A stretch of 64,000 nucleotides of DNA from Petrosia ficiformis. Its lineage: Eukaryota > Porifera > Demospongiae > Haplosclerida > Petrosiidae. Position 1 is the first letter of the stretch, and every line of letters begins with the position of its first letter. A program made the position numbers and the translations under genes. Below, one piece after another: positions 21,272 through 32,600 of this stretch. Location of the stretch: the NCBI GenBank assembly GCA_947044365.1, contig OX345636.1, positions 58,531,537 to 58,595,536 of the forward strand. Reading direction: 5' to 3'. The notes under the pieces are model-generated. The model was not told the origin of the DNA. It searched no databases and was given only the letters and a program-made list of their open reading frames with translations.

Positions 21272-23260
21272 ATACCCCATTTTCACCAGAAATTCAGGCT
21301 TCTCTGATCAGCGCTCTAAAAGAGGGGTCTGGTGATGCTAATGTGTGTCTTTTATTAATGCATGGGGCACCAGGTGTAGGTAAATCGAGCGTCTGTCGTG
21401 TACTACAAGGACTTCCACCTTTACCAAAACCCCAGCAGCATAGCACAGACGTTTTCGAGAATCCAGTTCGATTAATCAAAACGAGCCGCTTTTCTCTAAC
21501 ATCTGAAGCAGTACTAGAACATGTCGACGAGATGAAATTAATGGGAATGATTGCTTCCCATATTGGGGAAAAGGAAGAGGAGGAAAAACACAAATCAACA
21601 ACACCATCTCAGCCATCCACTAAAAGTGAAAATCGAGACAAACGTGCAGAAACACAAACTTCAACTGGTATTCGGCAACCTGTTTCAAGTGAAACCTCCC
21701 CAGCAAAAAAACATCCAACCTCGCAGCCAATGTCAGATGTTCTTAGAGGTATTGCCAAGCTGAAGCGAAAAGGGAAATCCTCCTCTGATCTTTTCAAAAT
21801 TGCCTGGTTTCACATAATGGATTCTGGTGGTCAGCCTCAGTTCACTGATGTACTTCCTCTTATGTTCCCAAAAGTGTCGCTTCATCTTGTAGTGATTCGC
21901 TTAGATGAGAAGTTAGATGATAAGCCATTGGTTCGTTACCGTGTTGCTGGTGAAAACAAATATAAGTGCCCAGAAAATCTTGCACTGTCCAATCTACAAA
22001 TGATACAGAGGACATGTGAACTAGCTGAGGCCGCTAGAATCTCTAGTCAGAAGAAAGGTCATCCATGGGTAATGGTCATCGCAACACACTTAGATTGCGA
22101 CTGTTCTAAAGAATCTTTAGAAGAAAAAAACCGTCGCCTTCGAGAGCTGCTTAGGAGGTACAAGTATGTCCTTATAACCAAAAGTAAGGATGAAGTGATT
22201 TTTGCCATGAACGCAATGGCACCCAAAGGACAGGAACGTAATGAGTATACACGCTTACTCCAAGACCACGTTCTGAATGCTCCAAAGGTTCACGAAGATG
22301 TTCCAGTTCCTGTACGATGGATGCTATTCCACTTGGAGCTTAGTCGATGCTCTGACGAGGGTGTGGTGGAGAAATCAGTTTGCTTGGAGGTAGGAGCTCG
22401 AATTCAGATGCAAAACGATGATGCAATGAATGCTGTCAAATACTTCGATTCAGTTGCCTTACACATGTGCTTGCCTGATAAGCTTGGGAATCTGATCTTA
22501 ACAAGTTTTGACCCATTTGTTTCTCGACTCTCTCTAGTACTAGCTGCCTCTTTCACCAGGCCAAGAGCTGGTTCAATCAGTGAAGATTGTGAAAAGCTAA
22601 GGACCACCGGTATTCTAACAAAAGAGTTTGTAGAAGAATTGTTTCGTGGGAAGTTCAACCCTCATCCATTCACTGTAGATAAGTTTTTCGCTCTCCTCGA
22701 ATACCTACGAATTGCCGTCCAGATTGAAAAAGATACATATTTTATACCCTGTGTCTTACCATTGGATGATCCTAACCCTGTGAAATTTGTCAAAGAGTGT
22801 TCTCCTGCATTGCTAACTTGGTGCACACATGTTCTTCCTCAAGGGTTTTTCCCTGCTTTAATCGTGCAGTTGCTTCGAAGGAAATCCGCTCCACGTTTTC
22901 ATCCTTCCTTTGGCGAAAAGCAACTTCGACGTGCAGTTCACCTCAATTCGCAAGATGGTGCTCTTCTTGTCGTTGATCAAACCTCGTGGTTTGAGTTATA
23001 TTTTGCTGGTGAAATCCAGAAATTCCCTCTCATGTTGGAAGCAGTGGAAGAATCTTCACGTCATCTTGCAAATAGAATGAAGATTCGTGGCTATGGGGAA
23101 TTGATGCGTGGTATCCGATGTCCACGTGTTAGTTGTGATGCTCCTTTTATTCATCCTGGTATAATACTACCACAATCCAATATCGCTGAGTGTACTACAA
23201 GGGAAGCTTACCGTTTCCAATTGTCACCAAAACAGAAGCGTTGGATCAACTCAAATTCAG
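21272..23260 (+). CDS. Roc-COR exon
   Basis: The acceptor CAATCCCTAG precedes TPFSPEIQASLISALKEG. The nominal first codon of the long ORF (GTG at 21343) is internal. Roc signatures: P-loop HGAPGVGKSS (~21364-21393), switch-II MDSGGQPQF (DSGGQ from 21820, as in Roc domains) and ATHLDCD as G4 (from ~22081). A Ser/Thr/Lys-rich insert of ~90 residues separates the P-loop from switch II. After G4 the chain has the winged-helix-like COR pattern, including VPVRWMLFHLE and FALLEYLRIAVQ followed by YFIPCVLP. The donor GTGAGC at 23261 removes the apparent TAA at 23281. Confidence 0.82.
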
Positions 23261-24433
23261 GTGAGCATGTGAAAAATAATTAATAACAATAATCATAAAT
23301 TGCTAGAAAACTTATTTGGCTTTCCAAAAGCATGAAAGTAATTCCTATTGCATTAACTAGCAAATATTCTCATCGACAAGATTCATGTTGACATGCTATT
23401 TTTTTTGTATATAGTTATATCCCATATGAATTATATTCAGTGAATTGTTCATAGCACACATCTTATCTGTAATTCAGAGGTGCTAAAAAATAGAATTCGA
23501 AAAATCTTGCAGATTGATTTTTTTTGTCACCCACATTCACATAATTATTATGCTTTTAATTTAATTATTACGTATACTATAGGAACATTATCCACACAAG
23601 AAGTCCGTTTGAAAGAGCTAAACTCAGATGAAGTGTTTCTTCAAGGTTTGCATTATATTATAGTAATTATAATCAATTCGATGGTAACTGAAATACCTGT
23701 AAAATGTGCTTATTTTATATACTATTCCATACTCTACAGTGAGTTTCTTTGCTTGCAAAGTTGATATCAGTTTGCTCAGCAATCTTTTAAACAACCTATA
23801 CTCCCAATGTTTATACACTAAATTGTGATTTTGCTATATACTTACCTATGCCCTGTGAAACAAATAATTATTAGCTATTATAAATGGAAATTACTTGAGT
23901 GCTACAGCTTCATATGATCAGGCTGTCGATATTATTAGGCATCTGATGGAACTATTATAACATGAATATTTTACTATCTTTATTTAGTAACTATTGTATT
24001 ACCTTTCATTATGTCTATAGATTCCGATATTCGAGATGTCCTAACTGCCACTCTTGATGAGACAAATTGGTTCATGTTAGGTGTTCAATTGAATGTTGAT
24101 CGTGCTAAACTGGAAAGAATACAGATGAACTATCCAGGAAGAGCACAAGAGTGTCAATATCATATGTTACATACATGGATTGATACAGGAAATGCCTCTT
24201 GGATTGAACTAGTCACTGCACTTCGTAGTCCACTCATAAATAATAAGAAGCTTGCTCAAGAAATAGAGGAAAAGTACTTGAAGTAAGCCAATAGACTTTA
24301 CAGTAAACTTCAATTAATTGTAATCATGAATCATGATTCAATAAATAAATTTCCTTTCTTACATAGGTTGGAGGTAGCAAGACAAACAGTTGAAACTGAA
24401 ACAGGACCACAGAAAAGATGCCTCATACTTTGA
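21272..24433 (+). CDS. ROCO-type GTPase with C-terminal Death domain
   Basis: Four exons join in phase: 21272-23260, 23583-23645, 24021-24282 and 24367-24433 (TGA). The first is phase 1 at its 5' end, so at least one upstream exon is missing. The order is Roc GTPase, COR-like region, short linker, Death domain, basic tail. ROCO proteins are large cytosolic GTPases acting as dimers. Death domains recruit other Death-domain partners in apoptotic or immune signalling, so this is probably a signalling scaffold or switch (inference). No LRRs or kinase are seen after the COR region. The gene lies between two copies of a degenerate segment, so it may have been carried by a segmental duplication. Confidence 0.8.
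24021..24282 (+). CDS. Death-domain exon of the ROCO gene
   Basis: The acceptor TGTCTATAG precedes 86 residues. Helix-like blocks NWFMLGVQLNVDRAKLERI, RAQECQYHMLHTWIDTG and ASWIELVTALRS, then LAQEIEEKYLK, match the six-helix Death-domain pattern (W in helix 2, TW and W in helices 4-5). The donor GTAAGC follows AA, and the last exon restores Lys-Leu. Confidence 0.85.
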
Positions 24434-24624
24434 CTCGGAACTTCCATTTCCTTGCTCTATTGATAGTTTTATACCCTTTGATACTAATGATAATTACTTT
24501 TGTTTTTAAATTTGTGTGATACCTTATATAAGTATCTTGTACTGATTAATGAACTATTTTGGTGTATATACATGTATGTAATTTATGTGGTTTCTAAATT
24601 GATACCTTTGTAATTATTCCGTTC
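24434..24624. other. 3' flank of the ROCO gene
   Basis: AT-rich with no gene. It probably holds the 3' UTR; the next recognisable sequence is segmental copy B. Confidence 0.5.
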
Positions 24625-24906
24625 CTACAAATGTGTCTTGGGAAGCGCTGAAATTTATTTGCATCATCGTGCTCACACACAACATTTTTAGAGTACTAGT
24701 TATGTATGATGATAAAATAAAGAGAGAAACACATGACCAGAAAGCTGGACCTAAGTAGTTATTTGTCATGAAATTAAATTCACTTCCTCAACCTGGTTCC
24801 AGTAGCTCAGATGATAGAGCATCTGACTAGCAATAGTTCTTATACAATTATATATATATATATTATATATATTATATATAAATTATAATATAATGTATAT
24901 GTTATA

Positions 24907-25021
24907 GTTATAAAATGGGCATACTGTTTATAACAGAATTCTAAGCCCTAGCAACGAGGGCGGCACGCCCGAGTGCGCGGGCTTAGAATTCTGTTATAAA
25001 CCGTACGCCCATTTTATAACT
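24907..25021. repeat. 115-bp hairpin with ~43-bp arms
   Basis: The left arm AGTTATAAAATGGGC ... CAGAATTCTAAGCCC pairs with GGGCTTAGAATTCTG ... GCCCATTTTATAACT. There are two or three mismatches and a GC-rich loop. It joins directly to a family B copy (25040-25500) that ends in GTTATAAAACTTCC, so it may be one end of a composite element. Confidence 0.8.
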
Positions 25022-25632
25022 GTTTTCTAGCCACCCACTTCAATTCAAACACTCGCCTTGCTACCTTCCAGCAACTAACGAAGGATAATGTTGATATGTA
25101 TGACGTTCTTAGAAGTTCTTCTATACATTCAAACTATATAGTTAAAAGTCTGTACTGTTAAAAATACGGAAGTTATGAAGCTTAGCCAGAGTGTGGGCGT
25201 AGCCCGGGACGTTTCATACATTCGCCTTGCTGTTCTTCTGCAACTAACGAAGCATGAATTTCACATCTGTAGCTTTAATTTCTTAACACTTCAACTCACC
25301 AGTAAAAGTAATTACAATCTTGAATCTTGTAAAATGCAAGAGTTATCGAGCTAAGAACAGTTGTTTCTGCACAATTTTACTAATTTACGCATGCGCTATA
25401 CTATTACCTTGGTTACAGCGTCTGCGAAAGTCAGCGAAACTGGGAAGTTATAAAACTTCCTTATAGTTGAAATATAACACATAGCAACAACATAGTAACA
25501 GGCTAGAAATATATAATTTTATATATATATATATATAATTATGTCTTAGTTATAATAGCAGATGCCTTTTATATAAAAGCAAGTGCTTTTTTATCCCTGG
25601 TCTACTTGATAATATTTTAATTTAGTATTTCA

Positions 25633-26676
25633 TTTATTATGCTCCATCAAGACTACATATGTGGAAATATATAGCTGCTCTATATAGTACATCTCTGCAA
25701 GAAATGGACCTAATGACTATGCATGTGAGTGTATACCCCTCCTATAGAAGTGAAAGCTTTTTTCTTCATTATAATTATTATGTGCATGAACAAAAAGTTA
25801 TCAAATCAGATGTAGAGAGTTCAGACCAGGACACTAATGATTACAAAATGATGGAGAAGGACTTTACAGATGATTACAAGGACTTTACAGATGTGTCTAA
25901 CATTGCAAGACTTTAACATTATGCTCAAGTATTTTCATGCAGTTAATGAAGCTTTCTAAATGTTGTCATGTCATAATATGTAACTGCCCCATATTGTTTT
26001 AACTGATTACAGGAACCTCCAGTGAAACGAAAAGAAGACTTAACCAGCAGCTACCTATCAGATATTGAGGATGACATTCTACCCATTGCTCATAATTCTA
26101 AAGTAGTATATAAGCATTATTAATGTTACATAGTATTACAATATTTTGTAACTGATTACAGGAACATTCAATGATGAAAGAATCATCTGTGATAACTGTT
26201 AAAAGATCAACCCCAATTCTCACAAAAAGAGTACAAGAGTCCCCACCAAGACCTTTTGAACTCCCACAAAATTTTTCACAAGCCATTACCATAGCCTTAT
26301 CGAATAAGAAGCTCGCTGGAAAGCCTAGAGCAAAATTTATTACTACCATATTTCAGGCAGTGTACAGTGGTGTAACCATACAATATAAGATATACTTACA
26401 ACCTACCCTGCAATCAAATACCCTGATGAAATAAGTACTGTATGGTACATTTACATACTTATGCATGTCAAACAATTAATGTTTTGGTCATACAACACCT
26501 TTATTCTATATTTCCACATTTAGGTGATCTGCCAATTCAATATAGTAATGCAGAGAAATGTGGCCACAGAGTTTATAGAGCTTTGGAATGTCCTTGTTCC
26601 AAAGGTGTTATTATTAGCTGCTGATGATGAAGCAATTGGAACAAAGACTTTCTTGGACACATATTTACATCATTAG
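25633..26676 (+). pseudogene. Broken multi-exon gene, copy B
   Basis: Same unrecognised gene as 19049-20007. Copy B keeps the frame that copy A lost (RPFELPQNFSQAITIALSNK, then GKPRAKFITTIFQAVYSG). After QAVYSG it carries a net 5-base insertion near 26370-26385, and its splice donor reads ATAAGT instead of GTAAGT at 26431. The last exon, 26524-26676, is open to TAG. Each copy is therefore broken at a different point. Confidence 0.62.
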
Positions 26677-26789
26677 GTGACAGATGGTAGGTTGTATAAT
26701 GATTTGTGGAAATAATGTGCTGTAGATCATTCACATTCCGAAAGTGCTTGTTATCTTTTACATGAAACTCTTCCCTTTCTCTCTTTGTA

Positions 26790-27640
26790 GATTACAGTCA
26801 TGTACTGGCTATGGGATGCTTAGTATTAATGGCACCTGATGTACGAACAAAGGTTGACCAACACAAGAGTTATATCTATACTTCGGGTATATAATCTAGT
26901 AATAATTATAAAATACATTTCATATAGCTGTTACAAATTACAATGTACAGGCATATTTTTATTTTATATATAAAATGCATGAATGTATTAAAAGCATATG
27001 ATGTGTGTAATATTATACATAATTATTCTTGTTTACAGTACACAGCTGATGTGAAAGTGGAATCCGGAAGTAAGTCAAGTTCCAACTACTCAGCCTATGT
27101 ACTAAAATTGGAAGTGGGCAGTAAAACTGTGCTAATTCGTGAAAATTTTAATTGATAGGCCTTTTGTGAAATATTCAATCACGAATATTTTCCGGCATAC
27201 GGTATATCAAAAGATATCTGGAAACAATGGGGTCTTTCACACCATGTAAGAACAAAATCTACGATAAAGAATTATTTATCATGTCATAACTTTCAATCGG
27301 TCACCAAAAAAACGTTGCAAAAGTGGTGAGTGTAATGTCTCATCTACCATCAACCATGATAATCCATTTCCGAAGGTACGTACATAATTATTACTATAAT
27401 TTAACCATAAATGATTCAACTTTGTAAAATTTTCATGGAAAGAAAACAAAGGAGTAAAACTCCTATCCACAGTGACGAATCTAACAAATATACATTCAAA
27501 ATGAACATACAGGGCACACACAAAACTGACTATACGTTATTTGACATGTTAGCTCATATAGGCTCTGCTCTTGGAGGAGGACATTGTATTGCTTATGTTA
27601 TGGTAAACAGCCACTGGTTTGAAATGAATGACAAACAGGT
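26790..27640 (+). pseudogene. Ubiquitin-specific protease remnant
   Basis: USP-like blocks survive: SHLPSTMIIHFRR near 27340-27376 (copy A 20870-20905: SHPPSTMIIHLRR), matching the xLPxxLxIHLKRF strand. At 27500-27638, YTLFDMLAHIGSALGGGHCI then AYVMVNSHWFEMNDKQV matches the C-terminal USP box with catalytic His (GGHYxAYxxxxxxW). The donor GTATAT follows. The Cys box is not present. The open piece at 27039-27153 (YTADVKVESGSKSSSNYS) lies between. Exons do not join in frame, so this is a decayed gene or part of a longer gene with lost exons. Confidence 0.5.
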
Positions 27641-29626
27641 ATATAAATATATAAATTATATTATGTTGAAGTGGTATTTAATTTTATTTCCAAAGCAAGG
27701 CACCATCCCAATCGTGTTCCTGTGCTTTTTTCGGTTTTGATATATATCCCTACATATTCTTTCAATTTAAAAATGTTTATTATTATGGGCCGTAGGGCCA
27801 TCCCTATGATTGCTTTCCCACGGGTTCGAACTATATATAATTATTATAATATAATTATTATATATAATTATTATTCTTGTGTCCACTTGCGCAAATATGC
27901 GTTGTATACGTAGTTGCGTCATTCCCGGGGGCCGGCTAGGTCAATTAATGGGTGTGGCGCGTAAAAGAACGCGCGCTCGAGCTCTACACGAGTCTACAGA
28001 CCAGCAGAAAGAAAGCTGCCTGTAGCTTACGTAGAAACTGGAACTAGTAGCTAGCCATTCTGCCTGAAATATATTCCTAAAGTTCTACAAGGTCCTTTGA
28101 AAGGTCAGGAGAGTAGATAATCAAAATAATAACTATAATAAGCTGATGTGTTTTAGGCATGATAATTCAGCCATGGTTACTGAATGCTGGACACCACAAA
28201 GCAGTCATAGGGATACTTTTGTCTTCACTTAAATTTGTAAAGCAATCATAGGGATGTTTTTTTTCTCTGTATACACTTGTTTATAATTACAATTATAGCG
28301 TATACTGCTGTCAACGGTGATTGCACTGTGTTGATGCTTTGATAATTAAGAGAATTGTAGACTAGCTATCAATCTATCTATATACAACTTACATGAGATA
28401 TTTACATAATTGTTAAAATGACCACATTAAGTTTAGTCACCGGATGATAAACCGGTCACATTATTACTACAACTCAAAAAAATCTATTCAAAATGCTTTG
28501 TACTTTTTAAATTAACCTTTTTTTTCCCTTGAATTGATTGGGTTAAAGAAGGCCCAACCTTTGAACTAACTAGAAACACATTCATTGATGCACTTCCTGA
28601 ATTATCAAATTTCCAAACATAATGTACTAAATACCAACTAAATTATCATTGAAATTGGTTCTGGGCTACTGGCCTTTGCAATTCCCTATAATCAATTGTA
28701 GACGGTGTTCTGACCCTCCATTTCAACTGTCCTGGAGTTCCAACCTTTGGATGCATCTAGAATTGCTAATTACTATATTATTATCCACACAAACAAAATT
28801 ATAAATTAAATTATTAAAAAAACAATAATTACATTAATATATTTCTTCAGATTCTATTGTGTGGATGTGTTTGTGACAATAATTGTAAAATATAAGGAGT
28901 TAGTTCATTTACCTGTAAAAAAAAAAGATAGGAAAAGAAATGTATCACATTATAATATTATGTCTACGGAATTATAATACTAATTCCATTTTATATAATA
29001 TGACAAGGTTCATAATGGTGATGATCGATATTTATATTGTATCACATATACTGTACAATATTGGCTTCTGGGTATATTGATAAACAGTTTAGTATACTTG
29101 GTTTCACACAAACAGACAGACAGACAGAACACCAGATTACAGTAACCCTCCATTCCACTTACGTGAGCAAGAGTTAACAAGATATATAATATTTATAAAG
29201 AGGAAAGATTATCACTATGATTACTTTGTTGTATCAGTAATAAGTCCACCATTGCTGAACCAAAGAAGTTTCTCATGTTATAAACCCAATATAATCCATA
29301 CTAACAATAGTTAATAGTTATCTGTCTCCCATTCTTTATAGATAATGTATGTCAGCTATTAGTTTCTACAAGCTACTGTTTATTGTACTAGCTCAAATTT
29401 GTGTTGTCTCATGATATGCCCCACCCATAAAATAATGATTTCAACCATTGCTTGGCCTAGCTTTGTGCCATACTTACTTCATAATGTCACTTTATAAGTA
29501 TATAACATTTATACAAAATGATAACACTCACTGATAATCTTCTTTCTGGTACATATACATGTACATCATCTACCGTGAGAGGAAGAAATTATAATAGATG
29601 TTCATAATGTAACATGATGTATATAC
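27641..29626. other. Intergenic; family C copy and no recognised gene
   Basis: Family C lies at 27940-28210 (GTCAATTAATGGGTGTGGCG ... GAATGCTGGACACCA). CAGATTACAGTAACCCTCCA near 29125 matches the 3' end of family G. Any C-terminal exon of the minus-strand HPS6-like gene should lie in the right part but was not recognised. Confidence 0.45.
29100..29175 (+). repeat. Dispersed family G, 3' end
   Basis: ACAGACAGACAGAACACCAG and TACAGTAACCCTCCATTCCA recur at 41180-41235 (ACAGACTGAACACCAGATTA, GAGTAACCCTCTGCTCCACC) and, less closely, at 33510-33580. A fixed 3' end with variable 5' ends suggests a SINE or LINE tail. Confidence 0.55.
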
Positions 29627-32600
29627 CTTCTTGAGTCTTCATAGTTTTCAAGACACTAACAAAATCCAATACACTATAATATAAAAGACATTCTTTAAAG
29701 CAGTACATTATGATAATTATTATGAACAAAATAATTATGTGATAATTACATGTACATACACATTGTGTTTCTTCATGTTCAAATGAAGACAATAAGTGAG
29801 TTACAAGTAATAGTTATAACATACCTCCAAGTGCCACATGGAATAAATTGTCACTGTGATGACATCAGGCCTGAGGGTGTGGTGTCATTGCAGAGACAAT
29901 ATATTCCATGTGTGCACGAGGAGGTATGTTATAACTGTTTCGTAGCATGGAAATGAAGCATTGAAGTATCCTTGTTGTGTGGAATATTCCTTTCCAGTAC
30001 TTTTTCCATTGTAATAACATTGGTAGACCAAAATCATGTGATATGATTATTACAACGTATGTGATATATTAAAACTACTACCCAACCCTACATGTAGCTG
30101 ACAATTGTAGAATGCTATCTTGATGCAGTCAGTGCCAACATTTCTCATAATGGCACTGCAGTCATGCAATGGCAACATGTGAGATGAGGCACTGTGGTTA
30201 TACCACATGCTATATGTTAGCATTGCTGGCCTTTTGATATTCAGCACTACATGCTACATATCAAGTATTTGGAATGAATGAATAGTCATTAAGTTCCTTA
30301 AATAAATTATTTATGGAATTAAATTCATACTTGAAGGTATCTGGTAATAGTTCCCAAATTTGATGAGTTTGAAGAACATCTCCTTTTGAAAAATGAATCA
30401 GAGCTCGATGGAATAAAGCACATTGAAGAGGAGGAGATATCTGATAAAGATAAGAATATTAATCAAACATGTACATGTACATGAGAGCTTGTGGATGAGA
30501 TCAAATAATTATATTCACCCTCACATAAAGCAATGGTTGGGTGGCTGTTTTGAGCCATACATTTAACAACAAGATATAATATTATGGATAAAAAAGTATC
30601 ACAATCATTGCTTTCTGTTGTCGAACATTCAGTAATCATGAGTGATTTTTTTCATACCTGAAGCACAATAGCCTATTATTTTCATTATCTACTCTTCTTA
30701 CTTTTTAGATGTTCTTGTAGAACTTTAGGAATATATTGCATCTAGAACAACTATTAGTTCCAGTTTCTATGTAAAGCTACAAGTAGCTTTCTTTCTGAAG
30801 GTCTGTAGGGCTCGAGTGCGTATTCCATATTATGCGCCTCGCCCATTATTTAACAGAGTCCTAAGGAATGACACCACTTCGCTACATATACAATGCATAG
30901 TCACCTATGTGACACAAACATAAATATTCATTAAACCCCATGGAAAGCAATTATAGGGATGGCCCTGTAGCCCATAAAAACAAATTATGAATACCTGAGA
31001 GAAGACTTGTTTCATCATATGAATAGCGTCCACCCACAACTCATTATCCAATAGGATAGTCAATGCTTGTAGTTCAACATTAGGATAATCACTATGTGTA
31101 TGGAATATAATTATAAATGTATAAGATACATGAATGTACATGTACATTCAACATTAGGATAATCACTGTGTGTATGGAATATAATTATAATGTATAATAT
31201 ACATGAATGTACATGTACATTCAACATTAGGATCATCACTATGTGTATGGTAATAACAATACTTATACATGAATGTACATGTTTTAGTCAATGAGAATAG
31301 GCACATACATGTACATGAATACATGTACATGTGAATTTCAACAATAGCTTCAGATGCCAACTAATGATAATTATTATTTCAAATGAAAAGAGGCTATACT
31401 TCAGTCCAATTCAACATTTTCATGGTGGTGGTGGTAGTTACATTTTTGAGAATTAAAACACAATATGGCAATAGTAAGTACTACTGTAAAGTACTGTTAC
31501 TGTTATAATAGTACCACTAATACAGTGAATTCATATAGTGTATACTACATGTATAGTACTATGTATAGTACATGTATAGTACATGTATAGTACATGTATA
31601 GTACATGTATAGTACATGTACATGTGCATGTAGTGTAATACCGTATACATGTACGTGGAAATATTAACAGTAGTAAATATTGACAGTTTGCTATTCACAG
31701 AGTATTGATGAATTAAAGTTTGACAATTAACTAACCCTGTTGATACCTATAAACGTCAAGATCAATTAACATGTAACTCCTACAGAAGACGTCATGTATA
31801 TCAACAGTTAAATTTTTGAAGTCCTTTGATATTTTTCAATTATACAGGAGAGAACATGTATTTAAATTTACTTTAAGCTTTTCCAAAAATTGAAGCTATA
31901 TGAGTAACCAAATCCAAATTGTAAGAGATCGAATTGACAAAGATGCTAAGTGTGGGTGCTGGCACTGACCACGGCACTTTCAAAAACTTGGCTTGCTGCT
32001 TTCCTTTGACTAACAAAGCATGATTTTGGTACCTACATGTACATGTATGACTTTCTTAGAAGGTCCTCTGTCTAAGCAAGTAGGTTAAAAGTCTGTGTTT
32101 TGCAACACAGACTTTTAACCTACTTGAGTGGATAATAAAGGAAATCCCCACAAATGACAAATACAAGATGCTAAGAGTTTTCCATTATCAAGATAATCAC
32201 CAGGTGTAGTCTAACATAGACCAAGAAAATACATTACATATTCAATAATTATTATACACTTTACATGTACATATACATGTACATGTAAAGTGTATGTAAT
32301 GCATAATTATTTTACTGTAAATGTATAATGTGTACATACCTCATCAGCATTGGTTGTTATTGGAAACAGACTATCAACAAACATCTGAGCATGATCAGTG
32401 ATACGCTTGCACTATATAAAGAATATTAATCACATCATAATTATAATTATTTACTAGTAATACAACACATGTATATAAAAATACATCATACATGTACATG
32501 TACATGTATATTATGTGTTGTATCAACTTGCATACATACAACATGTATTACATACATGTACATGTATACCAGATCTTATAATACACATGAAAATTCATGT

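Larger units (their letters stand above)
24625..27395 (+). repeat. Segmental duplication, copy B
   Basis: Collinear with 18655-20905. Copy-specific content is a hairpin/family-B insertion (24907-~25510) and extra exon-like sequence at 26790-27160 that copy A lacks. Confidence 0.85.

Noticed and set aside
21343..23283. Taking the ROCO frame as a single-exon gene from 21343 to 23283
   Set aside because: 21343 is GTG, not ATG, the frame is open to a good acceptor at 21271, and a GTGAGC donor at 23261 splices in phase to the next exons and a Death domain.
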